Shown one piece after another: positions 1 through 6,846 of a stretch of 7,157 nucleotides of DNA. The position numbers and the translations under genes were made by a program. This stretch comes from Hyphomonas sp. UBA5111 (GTDB lineage Bacteria > Pseudomonadota > Alphaproteobacteria > Caulobacterales > Hyphomonadaceae). The stretch spans positions 1 through 7,157 of the forward strand of contig DHZF01000121.1 of NCBI GenBank assembly GCA_002414505.1, written 5' to 3'. Numbering within the stretch: the stretch's first letter is position 1; each line of letters starts with the position of its first letter. Below the pieces are notes generated by a model. That model saw only the letters and a list, made by a program, of their open reading frames with translations, was not told where the DNA came from and searched no databases.

Positions 1-17
1 GACAGGCAGGTCCAGCC

Positions 18-50
18 TTGACCCGGCGCGCGTGGCACCTCACCTATAGG
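18..50 (+). promoter_or_regulatory. Possible promoter of the ClpP-like gene
   Basis: A TTGACC hexamer (18-23) resembles a -35 box, and TATAGG (45-50) lies at a plausible -10 distance from the gene, giving a leader of about 26 nt. The spacer is 21 bp, longer than the usual 16-19, so the pairing of these two boxes is doubtful. This is a weak call made by eye. Confidence 0.25.
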
Positions 51-82
51 CTCAACCAGATTTCCCGCCTTTCGGAGTCCTC

Positions 83-682
83 ATGAACCTTTTGCACCGC
101 CTCGATGACGAGACAGAAGAAAAGCCCCAGTCCGAGCCGAATGCCTTCCTTGAGGAAGCGCTGTTCAAGGCCCGCACCATCCTGCTGACCGGCGGCATCG
201 ATTTCCATGCCGCCCGCCGCGTCAGCCAGCGCCTGCTGGCCCTGTCGGCCGAGAGCAAGGAGCCGATCCTGCTGGTTCTGTCTTCGCCCGGCGGCCACGT
301 CGAAAGCGGCGACATGATCCATGACATGATCAAATTCGTCGAAGCGCCCGTGAAAATCCTCGGCACCGGCTGGGTCGCCTCGGCCGGCGCGCTGATCTAT
401 GCGGCGGCGAAGAAGGAAAACCGCTTCTGCCTGCCGAACACCCGCTTCCTGCTTCATGAACCGCGGGGCGGTGTTGGCGGCCAGGCCACGGATGTTGAAA
501 TCCAGGCCCGCGAGATCATCAAGATGCGCGAACGCCTCAACAACATCTTTGCGGAGGCCACGGGCAAGTCACTCGCGAAGATCAAGGAAGACACCGATCG
601 TGACTTCTGGATGAGCGCGGCCGAAGCTGTCGAGTACGGTCTGGTCGGCCAGATCGTGCACCATCGCAGCGACGTCAAATAA
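83..682 (+). CDS. ClpP-like serine protease subunit (divergent ClpP paralogue)
   Basis: A 199-residue protein of the ClpP/crotonase fold, expected to be a cytoplasmic peptidase that forms ring chambers and works with a Clp ATPase. The catalytic triad is visible: Ser100 (in GWVASAGA), His125 (LLHEPRGG) and Asp174 (TDRDFW). The oxyanion SPGG loop is at 68-71, the handle-region signature QATDVEI..REI is near 134-145, and the C-terminal EAVEYGLV is at 181-188. ATG 83 is chosen because GGAG (74-77) sits 5 nt upstream. The protein departs from housekeeping ClpP. The N-terminal axial-loop region is replaced by an acidic stretch (residues 7-25), the Ser is followed by Ala rather than Met, and the two tyrosines of the E. 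coli ATPase-docking pocket (IYLYINSPGG) are Leu63 and Val65. No clpX or clpA is next to it. It is more likely a second, specialised ClpP than the main clpP, so no symbol is given. Confidence 0.9.
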   Translation: MNLLHRLDDETEEKPQSEPNAFLEEALFKARTILLTGGIDFHAARRVSQRLLALSAESKEPILLVLSSPGGHVESGDMIHDMIKFVEAPVKILGTGWVASAGALIYAAAKKENRFCLPNTRFLLHEPRGGVGGQATDVEIQAREIIKMRERLNNIFAEATGKSLAKIKEDTDRDFWMSAAEAVEYGLVGQIVHHRSDVK

Positions 683-684
683 GC

Positions 685-702
685 GCACTTCGCGCGGAAG
701 TG
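685..702 (+). other. Small inverted repeat just after the ClpP-like stop codon
   Basis: CACTTC, five bases, then GAAGTG forms a 6-bp hairpin immediately downstream of the stop codon at 680-682. No T-tract follows, so it is probably an accessory stem ahead of the stronger terminator at 717-751 or a 3'-end stabiliser. Confidence 0.4.
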
Positions 703-716
703 TTACCAAATTGAAC

Positions 717-751
717 GCCCGGTCCTCTCAGGGGATCGGGCATTCATTTTT
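717..751 (+). terminator. Intrinsic terminator of the ClpP-like gene
   Basis: GCCCGGTCC (717-725) pairs with GGATCGGGC (733-741) in a 9-bp stem with one G-U pair and a 7-nt loop. It is followed by ATTCATTTTT. A stem plus U-tract 35 nt after the stop codon is a standard Rho-independent terminator. It separates the protease gene from the kinase transcript. Confidence 0.8.
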
Positions 752-778
752 GGTTAGGAATGTGTTTGCGGCGCGTAA

Positions 779-809
779 AGGTTTATGAAGCAAGGTGGCT
801 TCTTAACCT
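779..809 (+). promoter_or_regulatory. Imperfect hairpin in the leader of the histidine kinase gene
   Basis: AGGTT (779-783) and GAAGC (787-791) pair with GCTTC (798-802) and AACCT (805-809) around a 6-nt loop, with a small internal mismatch (TAT against TT). The right arm carries TTAACC (803-808), which resembles a CtrA half-site of Caulobacter-type bacteria. It lies between the terminator and the preferred start at 832. It could be an operator or an mRNA leader structure, and nothing else identifies its role. Confidence 0.35.
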
Positions 810-831
810 GTGTAAGGACACCGCCGCCTCC

Positions 832-2463
832 ATGCCGGTACGCGTAGAAGACATTGCGGTCGCCGTGCGGCCTGTTCCAACAGCTGTGACCGTCTCGGCG
901 GTGTTTACACGATTGCTGGCCGATCCTGACCAGTTCGCCGTGCCCATCGTCAGCGATGGCGCCGCGCTTGGCATGGTCACGCGGCGCGCCGTCATCGAAG
1001 CGTTGGCCACGCCCAGTGGCCGCCAGTCAAACGGCGCGGCCCGCATCACCGACCTGATGCGCGACCAGCCCGTCATGTGCGAGGCCGGCACCCCGGTGGG
1101 CCTGGTCGCGAAACTCGCGGCGGACGGCTCGACCTCGGCCCTGACCGATGGGGTGATCGTCCTGTCTGAGGGCAAATATCTCGGCCTGATCAGCCCGTCT
1201 GCGCTGCTCTCTGCGGTGGCGCTGGAAAATGCGGCCCGCGCCCGCGCGATGCAGGTCGCCCAGAAACGCTTGCAGAAGACAAAGAACGACGCCGGGGCCT
1301 TCGATCAGGAAAAGGCGCGCTTCCTGGCCTTTGTCGGCCACGAAATCCGCACGCCCCTGACCGGCATTCTCGGCGTGGCCGATCTGCTTCAGGACAGCGT
1401 GAATGGCGGCGAGCCGAAACGCCTCGCGCGCACGATTTCCGAAAGCGGGCACCATCTCGACCGGCTGCTGACCGATCTGCTGGACCTGTCGCGCCTTGAG
1501 GCTGGCAAGCTGGCCGTCAACAATGCCCCCTTCGACCTGCATGAATTCGCCAATGACGCCCGGGACCTCTGGCAGTCCCGCATTGCCGGCAAGCGTCTGG
1601 ATCTGCGCATCAAGGTAGCGGGCGGCGCGGTCGCGCGGCTTGAGGCCGATGCCATGCGCATCCGCCAGATCCTGTTCAATCTGATGAGCAATGCGCTGAA
1701 ATTCACCGAGCGCGGCTATATCGGCGTGGAGCTATCGACCCTTGAGGCCGCCGGCAATCTGAAACTGCGCATGACGGTGGAAGACACGGGCTGTGGCATT
1801 ACCGATACCGACAAGGCGCGCCTGTTCCAGGCCTTCGAACAGGCCCGGCCCTCAACCGCCGGCACGCATGGCGGCTTTGGCCTTGGCCTCTCCATCGCCA
1901 AGGGGCTCGCCCGCCGGCTGGGGGGAGAGATCACCCTTGCCGACAATCCCGAAGGCGGCTCCATCTTTACCGTCACCATGCCCGTCGAACGGGCGGGTCC
2001 GCGCCTTGCCGTTACCGGCGCGCCGCCCAAGCCGCGCATGCGCGCCTTCGAGCTGGGCCGCATCCTGCTTGCCGAAGACCATGCCGTCAGCGCGCTGGTC
2101 GTGACCCGTGCCCTGTCGGCCGCCGGCTGGCAGGTCGACACGGTGCAGACCGCCGAGGACGCCATCGACCGCGCCGCGACCCATCCCTATCAGGCCATCC
2201 TGACCGACATTCACCTGCCGGGGGCAAGTGGCGACGAGGTGCTGGCCGCCATTCGCGCCGCGCGCGGGCCAAATGCGCTGGCGCCGATCATTGCCGTCAC
2301 CGCCGATGTCAGCCCCGAGCGGCGGCTGGCCTGCGAGCAGGCGGGCTTCACCACGATCATCGAAAAGCCGATCCGGCCGCGTGCGCTGGTCGCAAGTCTG
2401 GTCGATATCCTCCTGGCCGACCGCGCGGCGGCGGCTGAGGCGGGCCACCGCCAGACGGCCTGA
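832..2463 (+). CDS. Soluble hybrid histidine kinase: CBS pair - HisKA - HATPase_c - receiver
   Basis: A 543-residue sensor kinase with its own receiver. Numbering is from ATG 832. Two CBS motifs occupy about 5-60 (ending GMVTRRAVIEAL) and 70-130 (ITDLMRDQPV...GLISPSALL). A charged, helical linker at about 130-160 leads to HisKA, with phospho-acceptor His170 in HEIRTPL. The HATPase domain (about 275-388) shows the N-box QILFNLMSNALKFT, the G1 box DTGCGI and the G2 box GFGLGLS. The receiver (about 410-528) has acidic Glu415/Asp416, phospho-acceptor Asp459 (LTDIHLPG), Thr490 and Lys512 (EKP). No transmembrane segment is visible, so it should sense a cytoplasmic signal, and CBS pairs usually bind adenine nucleotides or similar ligands. 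An in-frame ATG at 760 and a TTG at 766 would add about 24 residues. That stretch uses codons unlike the rest of the gene, so 832 is preferred, although its best ribosome site (AAGGA, 814-818) is rather far upstream. The output partner is not in the window. Confidence 0.9.
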   Translation: MPVRVEDIAVAVRPVPTAVTVSAVFTRLLADPDQFAVPIVSDGAALGMVTRRAVIEALATPSGRQSNGAARITDLMRDQPVMCEAGTPVGLVAKLAADGSTSALTDGVIVLSEGKYLGLISPSALLSAVALENAARARAMQVAQKRLQKTKNDAGAFDQEKARFLAFVGHEIRTPLTGILGVADLLQDSVNGGEPKRLARTISESGHHLDRLLTDLLDLSRLEAGKLAVNNAPFDLHEFANDARDLWQSRIAGKRLDLRIKVAGGAVARLEADAMRIRQILFNLMSNALKFTERGYIGVELSTLEAAGNLKLRMTVEDTGCGITDTDKARLFQAFEQARPSTAGTHGGFGLGLSIAKGLARRLGGEITLADNPEGGSIFTVTMPVERAGPRLAVTGAPPKPRMRAFELGRILLAEDHAVSALVVTRALSAAGWQVDTVQTAEDAIDRAATHPYQAILTDIHLPGASGDEVLAAIRAARGPNALAPIIAVTADVSPERRLACEQAGFTTIIEKPIRPRALVASLVDILLADRAAAAEAGHRQTA

Positions 2464-2470
2464 TGCGGGC

Positions 2471-2851
2471 ATGACCGTGCCCAATGCAGCGCCGAGCCTG
2501 ATGACCGCCATCTGGCGCGGCCTGCGCTTTCGCTGTCCGAAGTGCGGGCAGGGGCGGATTTTCCGGGCCTATCTGAAACAGGCGGATATGTGTGACCAGT
2601 GCGGCGAGCCATTGGGCGCGATCCGCGCGGATGATGGCCCGGCCTGGCTGACCGTCCTGTCACTCGGCCCGTTCCTGGTGGCGATCACCTTCTTCGTCTC
2701 GTTTGGCCATTTTCCCCTCTGGGCAGCCTTGCCAATGGCCGCGATCGCGGTCACCGGCGCGGTCCTCCTGCTGCTCCCGCGCATCAAGGGCGCCTTCATC
2801 GCGGCGCTCTGGGTGTCGGGTCTGGGCGGTGGGGCAGGGGAGGCCGATTGA
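2471..2851 (+). CDS. DUF983 family zinc-ribbon membrane protein
   Basis: A 126-residue protein matching the DUF983 pattern. The N-terminal zinc ribbon has Cys22-x2-Cys25 (CPKCGQG) and Cys41-x2-Cys44 (CDQCG), followed by the family signature DDGPA (54-58). Two hydrophobic segments follow, at about 59-79 and 84-103, with a short tail. The family is common in alphaproteobacteria and its biochemical role is not established. A metal-binding membrane protein is all that can be said. ATG 2471 lies 7 nt after the kinase stop codon and has no clear Shine-Dalgarno site, so translation is probably coupled to the kinase and the two genes probably share a transcript. A second in-frame ATG at 2501 would remove 10 residues and keep the zinc ribbon. 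The reading frame stays open upstream to 2228, but that part overlaps the kinase receiver and is not coding. Confidence 0.85.
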   Translation: MTVPNAAPSLMTAIWRGLRFRCPKCGQGRIFRAYLKQADMCDQCGEPLGAIRADDGPAWLTVLSLGPFLVAITFFVSFGHFPLWAALPMAAIAVTGAVLLLLPRIKGAFIAALWVSGLGGGAGEAD

Positions 2852-2890
2852 GGGCCCGGAAATCTCCTGCATCCCATGCAGGTCAGATGG

Positions 2891-2919
2891 TTGCAGAGGG
2901 GCGAAACCGCGTGTAATAG
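2891..2919 (+). promoter_or_regulatory. Likely promoter of the tRNA gene
   Basis: TTGCAG (2891-2896) and TAATAG (2914-2919) are separated by 17 bp. The overlapping TGTAAT (2912-2917) is a closer -10 match but leaves only 15 bp. Transcription would start near 2925, about 18 nt before the mature tRNA. Position and spacing fit, but each box is only a partial match. Confidence 0.4.
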
Positions 2920-2925
2920 GCGCGC

Positions 2926-2940
2926 TTCGCAACATGCGAA
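2926..2940 (+). repeat. Perfect 6-bp inverted repeat 2 nt before the tRNA
   Basis: TTCGCA-ACA-TGCGAA is a perfect inverted repeat in the expected 5' leader of the pre-tRNA, ending 2 nt before the acceptor stem. It may shape the leader near the RNase P cleavage site or serve as a protein site. Confidence 0.5.
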
Positions 2941-2942
2941 AC

Positions 2943-3019
2943 GGTTCGGTAGCTCAGCTGGTTAGAGCGCGCGACTCATAATCGCGAGGTCGGGAGTTCA
3001 AGTCTCCCCCGAACCACCA
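2943..3019 (+). tRNA. tRNA with anticodon CAU (tRNA-Ile2 or elongator tRNA-Met), CCA encoded
   Basis: A full 77-nt cloverleaf can be drawn. Acceptor GGTTCGG (2943-2949) pairs with CCGAACC (3009-3015). The D-stem is GCTC/GAGC. The anticodon stem is CGCGA/TCGCG with loop CTCATAA (2975-2981) and anticodon CAT at 2977-2979. The variable loop is AGGTC, the T-stem GGGAG/CTCCC has loop TTCAAGT, and A73 plus an encoded CCA end at 3019. It is not an initiator, because the first pair G-C is matched and the anticodon stem lacks three consecutive G-C pairs at its base. CAU tRNAs can be elongator Met or the Ile2 type, whose C34 is changed to lysidine by TilS to read AUA. Elongator Met tRNAs of alphaproteobacteria, as I recall them, carry an ATCATAA loop, so CTCATAA slightly favours Ile2. 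This is not decisive. Confidence 0.95.
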
Positions 3020-3035
3020 TTTTCAAGTTGAAAAT
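3019..3035 (+). repeat. AT-rich 17-bp palindrome abutting the tRNA 3' end
   Basis: ATTTTCAA-G-TTGAAAAT is symmetric around one base and begins at the last base of the encoded CCA. As RNA it gives an A-U-rich stem with a small loop, followed by TTTGGGG rather than a T-run. It could help tRNA 3' processing or weak termination, or be a protein site in front of the next gene. It is not a classical terminator. Confidence 0.45.
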
Positions 3036-3070
3036 TTGGGGTTTGGCTGGTCCTGCGGGGCTGGGCGCCC

Positions 3071-3076
3071 TATGAT
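3071..3076 (+). promoter_or_regulatory. Possible -10 element placing transcription start at the TPR gene ATG
   Basis: TATGAT matches the -10 consensus at five of six positions. A start 7-9 nt downstream would fall at 3083-3085, the ATG of the next gene, which has no Shine-Dalgarno sequence. No good -35 box is present at the right distance (TGGTCC at 3048-3053). Leaderless expression is the inference. Confidence 0.3.
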
Positions 3077-3084
3077 GTTCACCT

Positions 3085-3849
3085 ATGAGGCGAACAGTTT
3101 TCCTTGCATTCGTTCTGGCGGGCCTGGCCATTGCGCCCTTGGCGGTGGCTGACGAAGCGGCAGCGGAGGCGGCCTTTGTCCGGGGGGAGTATGATGCCGC
3201 CCTCACGGAACTGTCGGATAGCAAAACTGCGGATGCGCTGGCCTTTCGCGCGCGGGCGCTGCTGGCAGAGGCGATGTCGGGGCCGGCTGACCCACCGGAG
3301 GATATGCTGCACCGGGCATTGGAGGATGCCAATGTCGCACTCATCATGGACCCGTCCCATTCGGAAGCACGCCTGCAGCGGGCGATTGCCTTGTCCCTGA
3401 TCCTTCGGCCGATGAGCGTGCGCGAGGCGCGCAAGACCGGCTGGGCCGAGGAGGCGCGGGATCTGGCCGAAGGCGTGCTGGAGGATGAGCCCGGCAATGT
3501 CTATGCGCATGGCTTCCTGTCGGTCTGGAATCTGGAAGTCGTCCACCGGGGCGGGCGGATCGGCGCCATGATCCTGGGGGCAGGGGTCTCCGATGGCCGG
3601 GCGCATTACGAGGCGGCTACGGCCGCCGCGTCGGATGACGCCTCCGTGCATTGGCAATGGGCGCGGGCGCTGGCGGCGCTGAATGCCCGCAAATATCATG
3701 ATGAAGTGCTGTCCGCGCTCGATGCGGCGCTGGCCGCGCCCGTGGACACAGAGCTGGAGCGTGTCATGCAGGCGCGGGCCGCCATGCTGAAGGCCGAGAT
3801 GCTGAGAGATGACCGCCGCGCCGAAGAGATCGCGGCGGGGATGCTCTGA
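3085..3849 (+). CDS. Exported TPR-like protein of unknown function
   Basis: A 254-residue protein whose N-terminus is a typical Sec signal peptide: MRR, then a hydrophobic core (5-19), then an Ala-Val-Ala site predicting cleavage after residue 22. The mature part is alpha-helical and Ala/Glu/Arg-rich with tetratricopeptide-like helix pairs. Examples are AAFVRGEYDAAL (29-40), the DPSHSEARLQRAIAL stretch (89-103) and a DEPGNVYAHGFLSVWNL unit (134-150). TPR proteins are binding scaffolds, here probably in the periplasm, and no catalytic motif is seen. The start codon is fixed by the signal peptide, since no other in-frame start gives one, yet no Shine-Dalgarno site precedes it. The gene starts 65 nt after the tRNA and ends 4 nt before the stop codon of convergent trxB. 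No closer relative is recognised. Confidence 0.8.
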   Translation: MRRTVFLAFVLAGLAIAPLAVADEAAAEAAFVRGEYDAALTELSDSKTADALAFRARALLAEAMSGPADPPEDMLHRALEDANVALIMDPSHSEARLQRAIALSLILRPMSVREARKTGWAEEARDLAEGVLEDEPGNVYAHGFLSVWNLEVVHRGGRIGAMILGAGVSDGRAHYEAATAAASDDASVHWQWARALAALNARKYHDEVLSALDAALAAPVDTELERVMQARAAMLKAEMLRDDRRAEEIAAGML

Positions 3850-3853
3850 GGCG

Positions 3854-4903
<1,050 letters not shown>

Positions 4904-4908
4904 TCAGA

Positions 4909-5883
4909 TCAATGTGAACACTGCCCGGCGGGGTCCAAACCGGTGCCATTGCCTGCGCGGACGACCTCAACGGTGGCATGGGAGACGTTGAAGCGGCTGG
5001 CGAGGCGCTCCTTGACCGCGCGGCGCAGCTGGTCCGGATCGGCGCCGGGGGCGGCGGTGACTTCCAGCGTGATCAGGGGCTTTTGCTCGGTCAGGGCCCA
5101 GGCATGGAAATGCGCGACGCTGGCGACGCCCTCGATTTCGGCGACGAGGTCTGCCTGGATATCCTCGGGGTCGAGCCCGACCGGCGTGCCTTCGAGCAGG
5201 ATGTGACCGGATTTGCGGGCGATGCGCACGCCGGCAAACAGGACCAGCAGGGCGACCAGCACCGACAGGATCGGGTCGGCGGCCATCCAGCCCGTGGTCA
5301 TGATGATGATCGCCGCGCCTATGGCGGCGATGGAGCCAAGCAGGTCGCCCGCCACATGCCAGAGCGCGCCTTGCAGGTTCAGGTCATCCTTGCTGCCGCC
5401 ATGCAGGATGGCAAAGGCGAGAATGTTGACCAGCAGGCCGCCGACGGCGACGACCATCAGCACATTGCCCATCACCTCGACCGGGTCGAGCAGGCGGTGG
5501 ATGGCTTCCCAGACGATCCAGAGCGAGAGCAGGACCAGAAGGATGCCATTGGTGAAGGCGGCGAGGATCTTCATCCGCGCGAAGCCATAGGTGCGCTGGG
5601 GGTCGGCCGGGCGCTCGGCCAGCTTGTACCCGACCCAGGCGAGGGCCAGCGAGCCCGCATCGGTCAGCATGTGCGCGGCGTCCGCCAGGAGGGCCAGCGA
5701 GCCAGAGATCAGGCCGCCGGCCACTTCGGCGAACATGAAGGCGGCTGTCAGCAGGCCGGCAATCGCGACGCGGCGGCGGGAATCGGCGCTCGTCATGTCG
5801 GCATCATGGTCATGGCTGTGCCCGTGGCCATGATCGTGGTCATGCTCGTGCGTGTGGCCGGGGGAATGTGTGTGATCGCTCAT
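4909..5883 (-). CDS. Cation diffusion facilitator, zinc-type efflux transporter (CzcD/ZitB-like)
   Basis: A 324-residue inner-membrane antiporter that should export Zn2+ (possibly also Cd2+ or Co2+) in exchange for protons. The N-terminus has 11 histidines at alternating positions 4-26 and is probably a cytoplasmic metal-binding tail. About six hydrophobic segments follow, at about 39-59, 62-88, 107-128, 138-161, 180-197 and 201-220. The metal site of the Zn-CDF group is visible as His71-x3-Asp75 (HMLTD) in the second segment and His176-x3-Asp180 (HVAGD) in the fifth. The cytoplasmic C-terminal domain (about 225-308) has the CDF-type region VASVAHFHAWAL. The last residues, Cys322 and His324, could also touch metal. 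ATG 5883 has AGGA 4 nt upstream. It is divergent from the VOC gene and lies upstream of trxB on the same strand. The metal specificity is inferred from the HxxxD/HxxxD pattern. Confidence 0.93.
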   Translation of the reverse strand: MSDHTHSPGHTHEHDHDHGHGHSHDHDADMTSADSRRRVAIAGLLTAAFMFAEVAGGLISGSLALLADAAHMLTDAGSLALAWVGYKLAERPADPQRTYGFARMKILAAFTNGILLVLLSLWIVWEAIHRLLDPVEVMGNVLMVVAVGGLLVNILAFAILHGGSKDDLNLQGALWHVAGDLLGSIAAIGAAIIIMTTGWMAADPILSVLVALLVLFAGVRIARKSGHILLEGTPVGLDPEDIQADLVAEIEGVASVAHFHAWALTEQKPLITLEVTAAPGADPDQLRRAVKERLASRFNVSHATVEVVRAGNGTGLDPAGQCSH

Positions 5884-5940
5884 GACGTCCTGATGGCGGG
5901 TGTGGGCGGTCAGGTCAATTCCGCTGTGATAGCGTAGCGA

Positions 5941-5957
5941 TTGTTATGATATTGTAT
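5941..5957. promoter_or_regulatory. AT-rich Zur-box-like site in the CDF/VOC divergent promoter
   Basis: In the 108 bp between the divergent starts the GC content drops sharply around TTGTTATGATATTGTAT. Compared by eye with a remembered Zur consensus core (ATGTTATAATATAACAT), 12 of 17 positions match, with the left half much better than the right. The same stretch holds TATGAT (5945-5950), a good -10 for the VOC gene, so the resemblance may simply reflect promoter AT-richness. Zur control would fit a zinc transporter, but it is speculative. Confidence 0.3.
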
Positions 5958-5991
5958 TGGGCAGAGAAACCAGAACAGGGGGAAGACCGGC

Positions 5992-6711
5992 ATGACGATA
6001 CCACGCTTGCGCCAGCTGGTGATTGCGGCGGCGACACTGGAGACGGCGGACCAACTCGGCGAACTGCTCGGCCTTGGTGAGCCGTTCATTGATCCGGGGG
6101 TCCGGGAGTTTGGCCTTGAGAACCGCGTCTATGCGATTGGGGACCAGTTCCTGGAAGTGGTCGTGCCGATCGCGGAGGCCGCGCCCGCCCAGCGTTTCAT
6201 CGACCGGGGCGGGGAGGGCGGCTATATGGCGATCTTCCAGACCGATGATCTTGATGCCCTGCGGGCCCGCGTGGACGGGATGGGCATTCGCCGCGTCTGG
6301 AACATAGACCTGCCGGACATTTCCGCGAGCCATCTTCATCCGGCCGATATTGGCGGGGCGATTGTCTCCGTCGATGAGGCGCGCCCGGCGGGCAGCTGGC
6401 GCTGGGGCGGGCCGCACTGGCGCGAGCAGGCCGTGCCGGGACGGCTGGCCAGCGCCGCAATGGAATCACCGGACCCGGACGGCCTCGCCCAGCGCTGGGC
6501 CCTGGCGCTGGGGCTGACCGTGGATGAGCGCGTGCTCTATCTCGATGATGGCGCGATCGTGTTCCGGGAAGGCAAGACAGAGCGGCTGGCCGCGTTCGGG
6601 CTCTATTTGCCGGATGCGGAGGAGATTCTTGAGCGCGCCGAGGCGATGGGCCTCGATGTGGACGAGCGGGAGATCAGCTTTGCGGGCGTGGGATTGAGTT
6701 TGCTGGAATAG
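5992..6711 (+). CDS. VOC superfamily (glyoxalase-like) protein, function unknown
   Basis: A 239-residue protein with two vicinal-oxygen-chelate modules. The first (about 4-130) starts with a beta strand RLRQLVIAA, has FLEVVVP (53-59) and ends in SASHLHPADIGGAIVSVDEA (111-130), a HxHP..GG.ivs.d block typical of glyoxalase-like domains. The second (about 148-239) is shorter and less conserved. Candidate metal ligands are Gln8, Glu55 and His114/His116, but I cannot assign the set with certainty. VOC enzymes include glyoxalases, dioxygenases and resistance proteins, and nothing here shows the substrate. ATG 5992 follows a purine-rich ribosome site (GGAAG, 5981-5985) by 6 nt. The gene is divergent from the CDF transporter and may share a control region with it. 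It is followed by the repeat element at 6729. Confidence 0.75.
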   Translation: MTIPRLRQLVIAAATLETADQLGELLGLGEPFIDPGVREFGLENRVYAIGDQFLEVVVPIAEAAPAQRFIDRGGEGGYMAIFQTDDLDALRARVDGMGIRRVWNIDLPDISASHLHPADIGGAIVSVDEARPAGSWRWGGPHWREQAVPGRLASAAMESPDPDGLAQRWALALGLTVDERVLYLDDGAIVFREGKTERLAAFGLYLPDAEEILERAEAMGLDVDEREISFAGVGLSLLE

Positions 6712-6728
6712 GGCTGCTTCCCTGTTCC

Positions 6729-6771
6729 TGTCATCCCGGAATTTGCGTCAGCAAATATCCGGGACCCAGCC
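6729..6771 (+). repeat. Outer repeat, left copy (hairpin-forming, REP-like)
   Basis: The 43-bp unit starts TGTCATCCCGGAA and ends with TATCCGGGACCCAGCC. It folds on itself: CCCGGA (6735-6740) pairs with TCCGGG (6758-6763), and TTTGC (6742-6746) pairs with GCAAA (6751-6755), with loop GTCA and one bulged A (6757). It begins 18 nt after the VOC stop codon and could act as a 3'-end stem for that mRNA. Similar short units are, as I recall, dispersed in many alphaproteobacterial genomes. Confidence 0.8.
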
Positions 6772-6794
6772 GCAGGTTTTGCGGGAGACTCATT

Positions 6795-6819
6795 ATCCTT
6801 CGACTTCGCTCAGGATGAG
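6795..6819 (+). repeat. Inner repeat, left copy
   Basis: The 25-bp unit starts ATCCTTCGACTTCGC and ends in TCAGGATGAG. ATCCT (6795-6799) pairs with AGGAT (6812-6816) to make a small hairpin. The CTTCGACTTCGCTCAG core is of a type recalled as dispersed in many bacterial genomes. Confidence 0.75.
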
Positions 6820-6846
6820 TGCGGCATGTGGCGCAAAAAAAGAGCG

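Noticed and set aside
2228..2470. Upstream extension of the DUF983 frame
   Set aside because: It overlaps the conserved kinase receiver, and its translation is Arg/Ser/Pro-rich without conservation. ATG 2471 starts a normal-length DUF983 protein.
1852..2511. 219-codon minus-strand open frame
   Set aside because: It is antisense to the kinase ATPase and receiver domains, which carry all expected motifs. It has no domain of its own.
3003..3040. tRNA 3' end as a phage or island attachment site
   Set aside because: No integrase gene and no second copy of the tRNA 3' end are in the window, and the next gene has ordinary composition.
4978..5937. 319-codon plus-strand open frame
   Set aside because: It is antisense to the CDF transporter, and its Asp/Gly/Gln-rich sequence mirrors the membrane-protein codons on the other strand.
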